A stretch of DNA of 62,558 nucleotides from an uncultured Aeromonadales bacterium. GTDB lineage: Bacteria; Pseudomonadota; Gammaproteobacteria; Enterobacterales; Succinivibrionaceae. The stretch spans positions 1-62,558 of the forward strand of contig CACWLF010000004.1 of assembly GCA_902761645.1 (NCBI GenBank). Direction: 5' to 3'. The first letter of the stretch is position 1, and each line of letters begins with the position of its first letter. Under the pieces are notes generated by a model. It saw only the letters and a list, made by a program, of their open reading frames with translations, was not told the DNA's origin and did no database searches. The position numbers were made by a program, and so were the translations under genes. Of the stretch, positions 40,039-49,774 are shown piece after piece.

Positions 40039-40575
40039 ATGGTTAGTTCAGAAAATTTGGTTTGGATGGATCTGGAAATGACGGGTTTGGATCCGAAAGA
40101 AAACAAGATAATAGAGATTGCAACAATTATCACAGATAAAAATTTGGAAGTCATTGCAGAAGGTCAGGTGTATTCAATACATCAAAGTGAAGAGGAATTG
40201 GCAAAAATGGATGACTGGAATGTAAAGACTCATACTGAATCCGGTCTGATTGAAAGAGTCCGCAGTAGTGTTATTACCGATAGACAGTGTGAATTGGAAA
40301 TTTTGGATTTTATAAAAAAATATGTTCCAGAAAGAAAATCACCGCTATGCGGCAACAGCATTTGGCAGGATCGCCGTTTTCTGATTGAATATATGCCGAC
40401 TCTTGAAAATTACCTTCATTACCGCAATATTGATGTTAGTACAATCAAGGAATTGGTACGTTTGTGGAAACCTGAACTTAAATATATAAAACAGGAACGC
40501 CATACTGCTTTGTCTGATATTAGAGAATCAATCGAGGAACTTAGGTTCTACCGTAAGCAAATTTTGAAAATATGA
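40039..40575 (+). CDS. orn: Oligoribonuclease
   Basis: DEDDh 3'-5' exonuclease that degrades di- and short oligoribonucleotides, including pGpG from c-di-GMP. 178 aa. Exo [14 protein letters not shown], Exo [14 protein letters not shown], Exo [18 protein letters not shown] with the catalytic His. It is divergent from rsgA-psd as in E. coli. Confidence 0.97.
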   Translation: MVSSENLVWMDLEMTGLDPKENKIIEIATIITDKNLEVIAEGQVYSIHQSEEELAKMDDWNVKTHTESGLIERVRSSVITDRQCELEILDFIKKYVPERKSPLCGNSIWQDRRFLIEYMPTLENYLHYRNIDVSTIKELVRLWKPELKYIKQERHTALSDIRESIEELRFYRKQILKI

Positions 40576-40615
40576 TTAAAATTTGATCATATAAAATTAT
40601 TTTTATAATTTAAAC

Positions 40616-40643
40616 TTGATTTGGTGTGATTTTTAAATATAAT
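40616..40643 (+). promoter_or_regulatory. Promoter of tRNA-Gly
   Basis: TTGATT (40616-40621) and a perfect TATAAT (40638-40643), 16 nt apart; the expected start is about seven nt before the tRNA. Confidence 0.65.
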
Positions 40644-40656
40644 AGTTCACATCCAA

Positions 40657-40732
40657 GCGGGAATAGCTCAGTTGGTAGAGCGTAACCTTGCCAAGGTTAA
40701 TGTCGCGAGTTCGAGCCTCGTTTCCCGCTCCA
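40657..40732 (+). tRNA. tRNA-Gly (anticodon GCC)
   Basis: 76 nt including encoded CCA. Acceptor GCGGGAA pairs with TTCCCGC, anticodon stem TAACC/GGTTA, anticodon GCC at 40690-40692, T-loop GTTCGAGCC. A weak CACATC/GATGTG hairpin followed by TTTTG near 40821-40850 could end the transcript. Confidence 0.97.
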
Positions 40733-40868
40733 GATTCTTTTAACTTATCAGTTTTATTTACCCTTTGTGGTTTCTTTTATTTTATAATTTCATTAGTTAC
40801 TCTACGTTTACGTCGCACATCTTAGAGTGCTGGATGTGTTTTGTCGTTCCTTGTTTTTTGTTTTTGTT

Positions 40869-40899
40869 AAAAAAAAGAAAACTCACTTAAAAAGTGAGT
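40869..40899 (-). terminator. Terminator of the 998-residue protein gene
   Basis: Perfect 8-bp stem ACTCACTT (40881-40888) with AAGTGAGT (40892-40899), 3-nt loop; on the minus strand it is followed by TTTCTTTTTTTT. Confidence 0.85.
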
Positions 40900-40938
40900 C
40901 TTCCGATGTGCTAACTAAAAAAACTGATGATTACCGCA

Positions 40939-43935
40939 TTATTCATCATGCAGAGAGATAGACAATGAACCCATATTAAATCTTCTTACTCGCTTGGATG
41001 ATTTTTTCTTTGGTTTCACTTCTTCCGCAGGCTGCTGCGCAATATTCTGTTCAGTGTTTTGATTTTCTGGAGCTGAGACACTATTATCAAAAGTTTCGGC
41101 ATTTATTGAATTATCGTTTTGATAACTGCTGTCGAGATTCTGTTGAACGGTGTCCGTGTCATATGTCTGTGCAGTCTTGTTTTCAAAAGCGGCACTGTTC
41201 GGTACAGGTTCTTCTTTAATTGTATAGGAATCCTGCGATTCTACTGACGCAAATGCAGGCTCTTCTACAGGCTGAACCATGTTATCATCTGTGAATATGT
41301 TCTGATTGATATTATTGTAATCTTTTTCATCAATCTGAATATCATCGGTATTGTCTTCTTCAATGATGATCTGCTCCAACTGATCACCTTGTTCCGCACT
41401 AATGCTGATTTCGTTGTCGGAACTGCTTGTTCCTGCATCTAGATTTATTTCGTTGGATTCATCATATTTCTGAATGGTATCATTATCGGAACCAAACAAT
41501 GTGTCTTCGGACAAACCTCTTATATCAGCATCGCTTAAATCGATTTCCAGTTCATTTGAAGTGTCTTCCTGTGTTTTTTGACTGAATGAACTGTACTTGC
41601 TCGGATCTCCCTTGGTAACCAGAGCATCGAAAGGATTTTTTGCCTTGACATGAGGAGTATCCTTAATCGGCTCTTCCTTTTTTTCCGGTTCGCTAGGAAT
41701 AACAAAATCATCATTACTGAATGCCGGGATAATGGTATTATCCTTCGACGGATCGTAATCCTCATCAATTTTTGATTCTGTCTCCTGAACTACAGGTTCT
41801 TCCTTATTGATTGTTTCCTCAGGAGCCTTCTTTGTTTCTCCTACAAGAGAAAAACGGTTAGGATTAAATTTAGGTGGTTCCTGCACGGTTTGCTGCTCTT
41901 TTTGCTTGTTTTCCTCGCTTGATGATTCAGAAGTATTCTGTTTCTGTTTCATCTTCATTTTCATGAGCAGATCTTCACCTTTTAATTTTTTGGACTGGAA
42001 TTCCTTTTCTCTCTGAATTCTTTCTTCTTCGGCTTTTCTTCTTTCAGCTTCCTCATCTGTTTCTGCCGGATGAACTTCTTCCTTTTTAACATTGGAACTT
42101 TCTACAGGAGCAGGTGTATGATTAGCACTTGTTTCTGCAGGTGGATTTGAAGTCTCTTCTTTTGGTTTAGCTGCAGGAGCAGTCTCATTGACGTTAGATT
42201 TAGGAACTGAATTCTCAGTCGGCTCCTGTGCTTTTTCAACGTTTTGTTCAGTAGCAGGAACTGCGTTTTCCGTATTTATATCGGGACTTGAAACTCCCGG
42301 AATAACACTTGATTTTTGGACGAACTCATTCAGGCTTGCAATTCTTTTTGCTCTTTCCTCTTCTGTTTCATTCTGTTTGCGTGCTTCGAGTTCCTTGGCA
42401 AGCTTTTCTGCTTCTTTTTGCTGCTTGTAACGTTCTTTTTCTCTTCGGATTCTTTCTTCTTCGATTTCAGCTATTAATTCGCTGCTGTTATCGTTGGCAG
42501 AAAACCCGGTTTGTCTGAGTTGTTCCTTTTCTGCTACCTTTTTCTGCACATAAGGAACAATTTTTGACTTGATATGATTCCTCAGCAGGAAAAGAACCAC
42601 TAGAGCAATAATGATTGCACCGATTCCGCCAAAAGTCAGAAGATTGTCAAGACTGAAAAGATCATCACTTGAACTTGTTGTGATCATAGGTGAATTGGCT
42701 ATATCGTTCTTATTTCGATCTTCTGATGAAGCATTGGAACCGTTGTTTTTATTGTTGTTTGCCTGAGCGGCTTTTAATGATTCAATTGTTTTTGCAGTAC
42801 TTGCATCAAAAGGATATGTGTATCCTGCCTCAGGTTTTGTTTCTGTTTCAATTTCCTGTATATAGGCAAAAACGTTATCCTTCTGGAATAAAATTTCCGA
42901 GTCAAAAAACTGTTTATACAAATAATCCTGAATCTGATTGAACTTAACGTTGTTTCCTTCCAAGGAAGCAAGTAAATCTTCAGGTGCGGAAATCAATTGG
43001 TAGATATCATATTCGTACTTCTTTAAATACGTATCCTTAACTAAGAATCCCAAATTTCCTTCCTTGCATTTAACAGAGATTCTGAAACCGTCCGCTCTGT
43101 CTTCCTCTTTTAACCCTTTGCATCCTTGATATATAGACTGAATGGCTTTTTTGGTGTTTTCAACGATCTGGTTTCTTTTTTCAGTTGTAAGCGAATAGGT
43201 AATAATGTACTTCTGATTTGTAGCACTGTCTTTAAGGAAAAATTTCATTCCCTGATTGGTTACATCTACTGAAGATATCTGTATTGATGCAGGAACCTCC
43301 AAGGCATTCTTCCATAAATTACTCTGCTGATGAGAGAGACTTTGCATTCCTTCCAGATCGATTTTCGCGTAATCAACACTGCTGGCATGAATAAGAACTG
43401 ACTTTTGAGGTATATTGAAATTTTCAAAAAATCCTAACTGATAATTAGCCGTATTGACCATTGCAGCTAAATCTTCTATTGCTGTGTTGTCACCGGTTTT
43501 ACTTGAAACTGAAATAATACGTGTAAAATCACTCGGTTGATTGTTATCGTCCTCGAACTGGGTAAATACGATATACTGGAGTGAATCCTGATCCTTAACG
43601 CAGGCAAATTCATAACTTGCCAAAGCTTTGTATGTCGGATCGTTCTGACATTGGGTTATACTGCTGCCGCTGTGTTCAAGCTCGTACATATAATCGGCAA
43701 CAATTTCATAAAACTGTCTAGAATTGTTTTTTACAAAACTGACTTCAACGGTAAGATTAGGTATCTTATTATTTGCAAAAATGATGCTGTTGGATTGTTT
43801 TTCTTTTGCATAATAAGAGTTTGGTAATTGTTCTGTTTCATATATTGGATCAATTACATCTGAAACCTGCGGTGCTGCGTATACTGCGCTGAAACCTATA
43901 ATTCCAGCAATCGTACTTACTATTCTTTTTTTCAT
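40939..43935 (-). CDS. Large bitopic membrane protein of unknown function (scaffold-like)
   Basis: 998 aa. Order: signal peptide (1-20, ending VYA), periplasmic region about 21-425, one membrane helix about 432-455 (GGIGAIIIALVVLFLLRN), then about 540 cytosolic residues. The periplasmic part seems to hold two similar modules, each with a helix followed by a Cys pair 16-18 residues apart. The cytosolic part starts with a charged coiled coil (EERIRREKERYKQQKEAEKL), continues as an acidic Glu/Asp/Asn/Gln/Ser-rich low-complexity stretch, and ends with a basic then amphipathic tail (KKKSSKRVRRFNMGSLSISL). No LysM or TPR is seen. The layout recalls FimV/HubP polar hubs, but I find no shared motif. 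Function unknown. Own promoter and terminator expected. Confidence 0.85.
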   Translation of the reverse strand: MKKRIVSTIAGIIGFSAVYAAPQVSDVIDPIYETEQLPNSYYAKEKQSNSIIFANNKIPNLTVEVSFVKNNSRQFYEIVADYMYELEHSGSSITQCQNDPTYKALASYEFACVKDQDSLQYIVFTQFEDDNNQPSDFTRIISVSSKTGDNTAIEDLAAMVNTANYQLGFFENFNIPQKSVLIHASSVDYAKIDLEGMQSLSHQQSNLWKNALEVPASIQISSVDVTNQGMKFFLKDSATNQKYIITYSLTTEKRNQIVENTKKAIQSIYQGCKGLKEEDRADGFRISVKCKEGNLGFLVKDTYLKKYEYDIYQLISAPEDLLASLEGNNVKFNQIQDYLYKQFFDSEILFQKDNVFAYIQEIETETKPEAGYTYPFDASTAKTIESLKAAQANNNKNNGSNASSEDRNKNDIANSPMITTSSSDDLFSLDNLLTFGGIGAIIIALVVLFLLRNHIKSKIVPYVQKKVAEKEQLRQTGFSANDNSSELIAEIEEERIRREKERYKQQKEAEKLAKELEARKQNETEEERAKRIASLNEFVQKSSVIPGVSSPDINTENAVPATEQNVEKAQEPTENSVPKSNVNETAPAAKPKEETSNPPAETSANHTPAPVESSNVKKEEVHPAETDEEAERRKAEEERIQREKEFQSKKLKGEDLLMKMKMKQKQNTSESSSEENKQKEQQTVQEPPKFNPNRFSLVGETKKAPEETINKEEPVVQETESKIDEDYDPSKDNTIIPAFSNDDFVIPSEPEKKEEPIKDTPHVKAKNPFDALVTKGDPSKYSSFSQKTQEDTSNELEIDLSDADIRGLSEDTLFGSDNDTIQKYDESNEINLDAGTSSSDNEISISAEQGDQLEQIIIEEDNTDDIQIDEKDYNNINQNIFTDDNMVQPVEEPAFASVESQDSYTIKEEPVPNSAAFENKTAQTYDTDTVQQNLDSSYQNDNSINAETFDNSVSAPENQNTEQNIAQQPAEEVKPKKKSSKRVRRFNMGSLSISLHDE

Positions 43936-44091
43936 ATTAATTTCGCAATTATTTAGGTGCGACTCCGAAAAAATTGTTATACTTTATCTAATTGTTACAT
44001 TAATGGCAGTATTTTAATATTTATGCACAGTGGTTGTTAACGAAATTTACTATTTTAAAGTAATAATCGTAATGTAGTTCAAATTGTTTAA

Positions 44092-44121
44092 TAAAAAAAT
44101 CCTCCATATGAATGGAGGATT
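44092..44121 (-). terminator. Terminator of thiI
   Basis: Perfect 10-bp stem AATCCTCCAT (44098-44107) with ATGGAGGATT (44112-44121), 4-nt loop; minus-strand T-run follows. Confidence 0.88.
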
Positions 44122-44142
44122 GCTGAAATTAAATGTTTGTGT

Positions 44143-45675
44143 TTAGTTTTCCACTCTGAAAATATTCACATTGTTATAACCCTGCTCCTTAAGATAGAGA
44201 GCCTGAATTTTGCTCATAACTCCGTTTTTGCAGTATAGCAGGTAGTTTTTAGACTGATCCAAATCTCCGAATGTTGTGGATATTTTATAAAAAGGTATAG
44301 TCAATATTTCAATACCGGATAAATTCAGAGGTGCATCATCAATTTCTTCCTGTGAGCGTATATCAATAACTATATCATTATCAGAAAAGGATGTTACGGT
44401 GGTAACTTCAGTTACTGACTCGGAGGTTTCCTTTGCAATATCCTTAATATCGGTGCATATTGTATTTTGAATTGCCTGTTCGATTACGTCAAAATTGAAT
44501 TTCTTTTCCTCTTCCAGAATATCTGATAATTTTGCATGAGTTGTCGGCTTTTGAGAAATAACACCGCAGTACTCTGGCATGGATTCCGCGATTTCAACGG
44601 TTCCGATTTTTCTGCAGTCATCAATAATATCCTGTTTGTCGGTTACAATCAGCGGTCTAAGTATCATGGTTTCCGTTACCTGATCTATAACGGATAAATT
44701 TGTTATGGTCTGGCTTGATACCTGACCTACGCTTTCTCCTGTAACCAGTGCACCTATTTTATTGTTTTGCGCAATTCTGGCGGCAACACGCATCATCATT
44801 CTTTTTAAAATTACACCCATAAGGTGCTTGTTCATATTTTCAAGAATTTCTGCAATTACAGGTTCAAAAGGAACAGAATAGAATTTAACGCGATGGGAAC
44901 ATCCGTATTTATTCCATAAATAATAAGCTTCCTGCTTTACGCCTATTTCATGATCGCGTCCTCCCATGTTGAAAAAGCAGTAGTGAACTTTGCATCCGCG
45001 TTTGATAAATTTGAATGAGGAAACACCGGAATCAAATCCGCCGGATATTAAACTGAGAACATCCTCCTGAGTCGAAAGAGGGTATCCGCCGAGTCCTGGA
45101 TGGTTTGCTTTTACCAGGAACAATTGATTCTGATCAATTTCAATATTGATTTGCAGATCTGGATTGCTCAGCTTCACACCATTTGATTCCACATTCTGGT
45201 TAAGTCCGCCCCCGACATATTTTTCAACATCAATGGATGTAAATTCGTGATTTCCTTTTCTTTTTACGCGTACACAGAATGTTTTTCCGTTCAGTTTTCC
45301 GTCGTATAAATTTTTGGTCTGACGGTAAATATCATCCATATCCGTGAATGTTGAACATTTGACTTCCAGAAAACTGTGAATGCCGGGAATGTTTTGTATG
45401 ATTTCGATAAGTTTGTCCAGTTCCAGATGTTTATCGCATTTTACCATCAGCTTATCCCATTTTGACTGGATTTTGCATTGAACTCCGAAATGCTTCAGTA
45501 CATTGCGGATATTTGTGTTAAGAGTTTTAATCATCGAAAGTCTGGCAGAGTGACTTTTAATAATAATCTCAGGGAATAGTTTTACTAAAAAAATATTGGG
45601 GTATAGTTGATTTATTGTTTCGTCGTCCATGTAGGAACTTTCGTTGGAATTTGTATCTTTTTCTGAAAAATTCAT
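44143..45675 (-). CDS. thiI: tRNA 4-thiouridine synthase/thiamine sulfurtransferase ThiI with rhodanese domain
   Basis: Makes s4U8 in tRNA and passes sulfur to the thiamine thiazole. 510 aa. An N-terminal extension of about 26 residues precedes the usual start (FLVKLFPEIIIKS), then NFLD and THUMP domains, PP-loop SLISGGFDSGVSSF, and a C-terminal rhodanese domain with persulfide Cys in LLYCKNGVMSKIQAL. The long form with rhodanese is usual in this class. It is divergent from xseB-ispA-dxs across 456 bp; in E. coli the same genes are also neighbours. Confidence 0.95.
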   Translation of the reverse strand: MNFSEKDTNSNESSYMDDETINQLYPNIFLVKLFPEIIIKSHSARLSMIKTLNTNIRNVLKHFGVQCKIQSKWDKLMVKCDKHLELDKLIEIIQNIPGIHSFLEVKCSTFTDMDDIYRQTKNLYDGKLNGKTFCVRVKRKGNHEFTSIDVEKYVGGGLNQNVESNGVKLSNPDLQINIEIDQNQLFLVKANHPGLGGYPLSTQEDVLSLISGGFDSGVSSFKFIKRGCKVHYCFFNMGGRDHEIGVKQEAYYLWNKYGCSHRVKFYSVPFEPVIAEILENMNKHLMGVILKRMMMRVAARIAQNNKIGALVTGESVGQVSSQTITNLSVIDQVTETMILRPLIVTDKQDIIDDCRKIGTVEIAESMPEYCGVISQKPTTHAKLSDILEEEKKFNFDVIEQAIQNTICTDIKDIAKETSESVTEVTTVTSFSDNDIVIDIRSQEEIDDAPLNLSGIEILTIPFYKISTTFGDLDQSKNYLLYCKNGVMSKIQALYLKEQGYNNVNIFRVEN

Positions 45676-45724
45676 AGTGTTTAAACTCTATCTAGTAGCA
45701 GTACAGCAGTGATTGAATGGTCAA

Positions 45725-45783
45725 TTAAAAAAGGAACTGGCTCTTCCAGACAGCATCTGCTGCAATTCAGCAACCTTTTTTAA
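45725..45783. other. Structured inverted repeat (three-way-junction-like) in the thiI-xseB intergenic region
   Basis: TTAAAAAAGG (45725-45734) is perfectly complementary to CCTTTTTTAA (45774-45783). Between them are two small hairpins: CTGG/CCAG (45737-45749) and TGCTG/CAGCA (45758-45772). Either strand would fold into an outer 10-bp stem enclosing two arms and end in a U-run. It lies between divergent genes, where no terminator is expected, so an unannotated small RNA ending here is possible. The rest of 45676-46131 shows a 10-bp direct repeat (45847, 45878) but no gene. Confidence 0.5.
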
Positions 45784-46131
45784 CATTTTTGCAATCTTTA
45801 TAAAGATGGAAACAGTATCATTGGAACGAGCAGTAATTACACATTAATTATACTTGTACCAGCGGAAGACTAGGTGCATTATACTTGATCATAATTTGAA
45901 TTTCTATTTTGTTTTATTGGTAATTAATGGGCTCGTACTTGTAGCGATAAAGTGTGCGCAAAGCCTAAATATCTTAAGAAAGCGATGGATGATATTTCAA
46001 TAATTTATGACTTTTTTTTAATAAAATGTATAATAGCATGGCTATTATTTTTTGTTTTATATGTCGAATAGTAGATTATATGGATATTGTTGGGTTGTGA
46101 TATTTTATATTTGGTAGAAAGTAAGAAAATT

Positions 46132-46473
46132 ATGGGTAGTGACAATAAATCGTTTGAAGAGTCGTTGAGGCAGCTGACTGACATTGTTAATAAAATGGGT
46201 GGTAGTGAAACTACATTGGAAGAGTCTTTAAAATTGTTTGAAGATGGCATCAGACTTGTTAATACCTGTAGAAACCAGTTAACTGAAGCTGAAAAAAAAG
46301 TAAGGATGCTAATGAATCAGAACGGCAATGGAGCAGGAGAGCTGCAAAATGTTGTTATCAGTAATAACCAGGTTGTTGTAGCTGCCGGCAATAACCAGGA
46401 ATCTCGTCATGAGACAAATATTCAGCAATCCAAAAATGATAATTCTCTCCGCGGGGATGATATTCCGTTTTAA
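46132..46473 (+). CDS. xseB: Exodeoxyribonuclease VII small subunit with SSB-tip-like C-terminus
   Basis: Small helical subunit of ExoVII, which degrades single-stranded DNA with XseA. 113 aa from ATG 46132 (an ORF start at 46087 adds 15 residues not seen in the family). The core is residues about 6-70 (SFEESLRQLTDIVNKM, TTLEESLKLFEDGIRL, AEKKVRMLM). Most homologs end near residue 80; here a polar tail of about 40 residues follows and ends RGDDIPF, very like the DDDIPF tip of SSB. xseA is not nearby. First gene before ispA and dxs. Confidence 0.9.
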   Translation: MGSDNKSFEESLRQLTDIVNKMGGSETTLEESLKLFEDGIRLVNTCRNQLTEAEKKVRMLMNQNGNGAGELQNVVISNNQVVVAAGNNQESRHETNIQQSKNDNSLRGDDIPF

Positions 46474-46492
46474 CAATTGAGGAAATAATTCT

Positions 46493-47383
46493 GTGTTACT
46501 AAGTGATTTTTTAAAAAAATATCGCGCTAGAATTGATCAGGTGCTTGAACAAAAAATTGAAGTTTTAGATCAGGTTTCAGAACCGTTAAAAAATGCAATG
46601 AAACATGGGTTGCTTCTCGGCGGAAAAAGAGTTAGACCGATACTTGTTTATGCGGTGGGTTCTATGCTTGGTGTTAAGGATGAACTCCTTGATGCTCCTG
46701 CAGCCGCCATTGAATGTATCCATGCATATTCTCTGATTCATGATGATTTGCCGTGCATGGATGATGATGATTTGAGAAGAGGCCATCCTACAGTTCATAC
46801 TATTTACGGAGAGGCTCACGGAATGCTTGCCGGGGATGCATTGCAGACTCTTGCATTTGAAATTTTATCAGGTGATGTTTTTCCTCGGGAATTACTGTCC
46901 AACCAAATTAAAATGGTTAATTTACTGGCTAAATCCTCAGGATACGATGGTATGTGCGGCGGTCAGTCACTTGATATACTGGCTGAAAATAAAAAAATTT
47001 CATTGGATGAATTGAAAAAGGTTCATTCTCATAAAACCGGAGCTCTTATCAAATGTGCCGTTTTACTTGGTGCTTTGTCCGCATCCGGAATCGATACGGA
47101 ACACTATCAGATTTTATCCCGGTATGCTGATAACATTGGATTGGCTTTTCAGGTTCATGACGATGTCCTTGATATAATTTCCGATACTGAAGTTCTCGGA
47201 AAACCTCAGGGTTCGGATATAGCGAACAACAAGAGCACATATCCTTCATTACTTGGATTGAATGAAGCTATTGCATATGAAAAGGAACTCATTGAGAATG
47301 CTTTGAACTTGTTGGATAAGCTTCCTTATGATACAGAGTTTTTACGCGAGTTTGCGAAGTACATCATTGATAGAAAGAGTTAA
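46493..47383 (+). CDS. ispA: Farnesyl diphosphate synthase
   Basis: Condenses IPP with DMAPP/GPP to C15 farnesyl diphosphate, the precursor of undecaprenyl and octaprenyl chains. 296 aa, starting from GTG with GAGGAA 8 nt upstream. First Asp-rich motif [17 protein letters not shown], second [11 protein letters not shown], plus GGKRVRP. It lies between xseB (19 nt) and dxs (2 nt), the E. coli order. Confidence 0.96.
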   Translation: MLLSDFLKKYRARIDQVLEQKIEVLDQVSEPLKNAMKHGLLLGGKRVRPILVYAVGSMLGVKDELLDAPAAAIECIHAYSLIHDDLPCMDDDDLRRGHPTVHTIYGEAHGMLAGDALQTLAFEILSGDVFPRELLSNQIKMVNLLAKSSGYDGMCGGQSLDILAENKKISLDELKKVHSHKTGALIKCAVLLGALSASGIDTEHYQILSRYADNIGLAFQVHDDVLDIISDTEVLGKPQGSDIANNKSTYPSLLGLNEAIAYEKELIENALNLLDKLPYDTEFLREFAKYIIDRKS

Positions 47384-47385
47384 TC

Positions 47386-49254
47386 ATGGAATTGGATCCA
47401 AAGCAATATAAACTGCTGAGCAAGGTCAAGTTGCCCAGTGATTTAAGAAACCTGGATATATCCAAATTGCCGGCTCTGTGTGAGGAAATCAGAAAATTCC
47501 TGCTAGAATCGGTCAGCAAATCATCAGGTCACCTTGCATCAGGATTAGGTGTTGTGGAATTAACCGTTGCTCTTCATTATGTGTACGATACTCCTGATGA
47601 TCAGATTGTTTGGGATGTCGGGCACCAGGCGTACCCTCATAAGATATTAACAGGACGGGCAGAACAGCTGGATACAATTCGTCAACTGAATGGATTGCAT
47701 CCGTTCCCTTGGCGAGAGGAAAGTGAATTTGACAGCGCATCTGTAGGACATTCCAGTACTTCAATCGGTTTGGCTTTGGGCATGAGTATAGCGAACAAGA
47801 TAAAAGGTCTTGCCAATAAGGTTATCGCGGTAATAGGAGATGGAGCTCTTACGGGAGGAATGGCGTTTGAGGCATTGAATCATGCAGGCGGTTTAAAAAG
47901 TGATATGCTTGTTATTCTGAATGATAATGAGAAGTCCATATCCGAGTCTGTCGGAGCATTGTCTTCCAATTTAAGTGATATTCTTTCGAGCGCATTTTAT
48001 AATAATGTTCGAGACGGAACCTATGATTTTTTAGGTAAATATATTCCGTTTTTAAAGGATTTTACTCAAAAAACCGCCGAACATATCAAAGGTATGGTTA
48101 TGCCTGGAACTCTGTTTGAAGAATTCGGCTTTAACTATATCGGTCCGATCGATGGACACAATGTAATAGGTTTGATAGAGACACTTCAGAATATGAAGAA
48201 GCTCAAAGGTCCTCAGTTTCTGCATGTGGTTACCCAGAAGGGCAGAGGCTACAAGCCTGCAGAAGATGATCCGACATCGTACCATGGTGTTCCTAAATTT
48301 GAACTGAATTATTCACTTCCTAAGAGCAAGGCAAAAACATATGCTCAGGTTTTCGGTGATTTTCTTGTTAAAAGGGCTGAACAGGATCCGCTGATGGTGG
48401 CAATTACACCTGCCATGAAGGAAGGATCTTGTATGAATGAGTTTGCTGAAAAATATCCAGACCGGTTTTTCGATGTTGCAATAGCCGAGCAGCATGCTGT
48501 TACATTGGCTGCCGGTATGGCGATTGACGGTTTGCACCCGATAGTTTGTATTTATTCCACATTTTTACAGAGATCATATGATCAGATTATTCATGATGTT
48601 GCGATACAGAATTTACCTATTGTATTTGCAATAGATCGTGCTGGTATTGTAGGAGCGGACGGTCCTACACATCAGGGACAGTTTGATATAAGCTTTTTGC
48701 GTATTGTTCCGAATATGACAATTATGACTCCTTCGTGTTTTTCAGAAATGATTAATATGCTTGATTTTGCGTGTGGCTACAAAGGTCCGATTGCTGTTAG
48801 ATATCCTAGAGGTACCGAATTGCCGGTTGTTCTGGAGGTTGTTCCTATTGAATACGGCAAAGGCAGTCTGATTCGCAAGGGTGAGAATATAGTATTTCTG
48901 AATTTCGGAGCTCTGCTGGGATATGTTCAGAAAGCTGCAGAAAAGCTGAACGCAACAGTAGTTGATATGCGTTTTGCAAAACCTATTGATGAAGACATTA
49001 TTCTTCAGCTTGCAGATCCGTACAATACGCTGTTTGTTACTGTAGAGGACGGTTCCGTAATAGGCGGAGCCGGCGAAGGGGTCGCAGCCCTGTTTGAAAA
49101 GAATTTGATAAATATTCCTCTTCTGAATCTGGGATTGCCGGATGAATTTGTGGAGCAGGGCAGACCTGAAGAGCTGTATCGTATGTTAAGACTGGATGAG
49201 GATGGTATTGTTTCTCAGGTTCAGGAATATATGGAAAATAATAATATTGATTAA
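47386..49254 (+). CDS. dxs: 1-deoxy-D-xylulose-5-phosphate synthase
   Basis: TPP enzyme joining pyruvate and glyceraldehyde 3-phosphate; first step of the MEP pathway. 622 aa. Catalytic His region [15 protein letters not shown] motif [15 protein letters not shown]...[32 protein letters not shown], and C-terminal transketolase domain with [14 protein letters not shown]. It is coupled to ispA (2-nt gap). Confidence 0.97.
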   Translation: MELDPKQYKLLSKVKLPSDLRNLDISKLPALCEEIRKFLLESVSKSSGHLASGLGVVELTVALHYVYDTPDDQIVWDVGHQAYPHKILTGRAEQLDTIRQLNGLHPFPWREESEFDSASVGHSSTSIGLALGMSIANKIKGLANKVIAVIGDGALTGGMAFEALNHAGGLKSDMLVILNDNEKSISESVGALSSNLSDILSSAFYNNVRDGTYDFLGKYIPFLKDFTQKTAEHIKGMVMPGTLFEEFGFNYIGPIDGHNVIGLIETLQNMKKLKGPQFLHVVTQKGRGYKPAEDDPTSYHGVPKFELNYSLPKSKAKTYAQVFGDFLVKRAEQDPLMVAITPAMKEGSCMNEFAEKYPDRFFDVAIAEQHAVTLAAGMAIDGLHPIVCIYSTFLQRSYDQIIHDVAIQNLPIVFAIDRAGIVGADGPTHQGQFDISFLRIVPNMTIMTPSCFSEMINMLDFACGYKGPIAVRYPRGTELPVVLEVVPIEYGKGSLIRKGENIVFLNFGALLGYVQKAAEKLNATVVDMRFAKPIDEDIILQLADPYNTLFVTVEDGSVIGGAGEGVAALFEKNLINIPLLNLGLPDEFVEQGRPEELYRMLRLDEDGIVSQVQEYMENNNID

Positions 49255-49287
49255 AGATTATAATATCTTTTTTGTTAGGAGGTTATA

Positions 49288-49773
49288 ATGCCGTCATTTG
49301 ATGTAGTGTCTGAAATTACTGTAAATGAAGTTCAGAATGCGGTTGACAATGCCAACAGGGAAATAAAGACCCGCTTTGATTTCAGAAATGTGGATGCAAC
49401 CTTTACATTGGAAAAAGAGCAGATTAAGCTGGCTGCTGATGCTGATTTCCAGATTAATCAGATGCTTGATATTTTGCGTGATAAGGTTGCCAAAAGAAGT
49501 ATAGATCCTGCCTGTCTTGACATGAAACAGGAAATAGAACAATCCGGCAAAAGATATTTCAAAGCAGTTCCCTTGAAACAGGGAATTGAGACGGATGTTG
49601 CCAAGAAAATTGTCAAAATGATAAAGGATTCAAAAATAAAGGTACAGACGCAGATTCAAGGCGATTCTATTCGTGTGACCGGTAAAAAACGTGATGATCT
49701 TCAGGAAGTGATAGCTTTGATTCGCAAGGCGGAGTTAGGTCAGCCGTTCCAGTTTAACAATTTCAGAGACTAA
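49288..49773 (+). CDS. yajQ: YajQ-family nucleotide-binding protein
   Basis: 161 aa UPF0234 protein; homologs bind c-di-GMP or other nucleotides and act with transcription or phage factors. Full-length motif set: [10 protein letters not shown] at the start, [12 protein letters not shown], and [20 protein letters not shown] with [12 protein letters not shown] at the end. AGGAGG precedes the ATG by 5 nt. Its stop is one base before ampG. With the PilZ protein and Orn it is one of three c-di-GMP-linked genes in the window. Confidence 0.95.
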   Translation: MPSFDVVSEITVNEVQNAVDNANREIKTRFDFRNVDATFTLEKEQIKLAADADFQINQMLDILRDKVAKRSIDPACLDMKQEIEQSGKRYFKAVPLKQGIETDVAKKIVKMIKDSKIKVQTQIQGDSIRVTGKKRDDLQEVIALIRKAELGQPFQFNNFRD

Positions 49774-49774
49774 T

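Noticed and set aside
45676-46131. TPP riboswitch in the thiI leader
   Set aside because: No THI-box core elements were seen; thiI in this class is usually not controlled that way.
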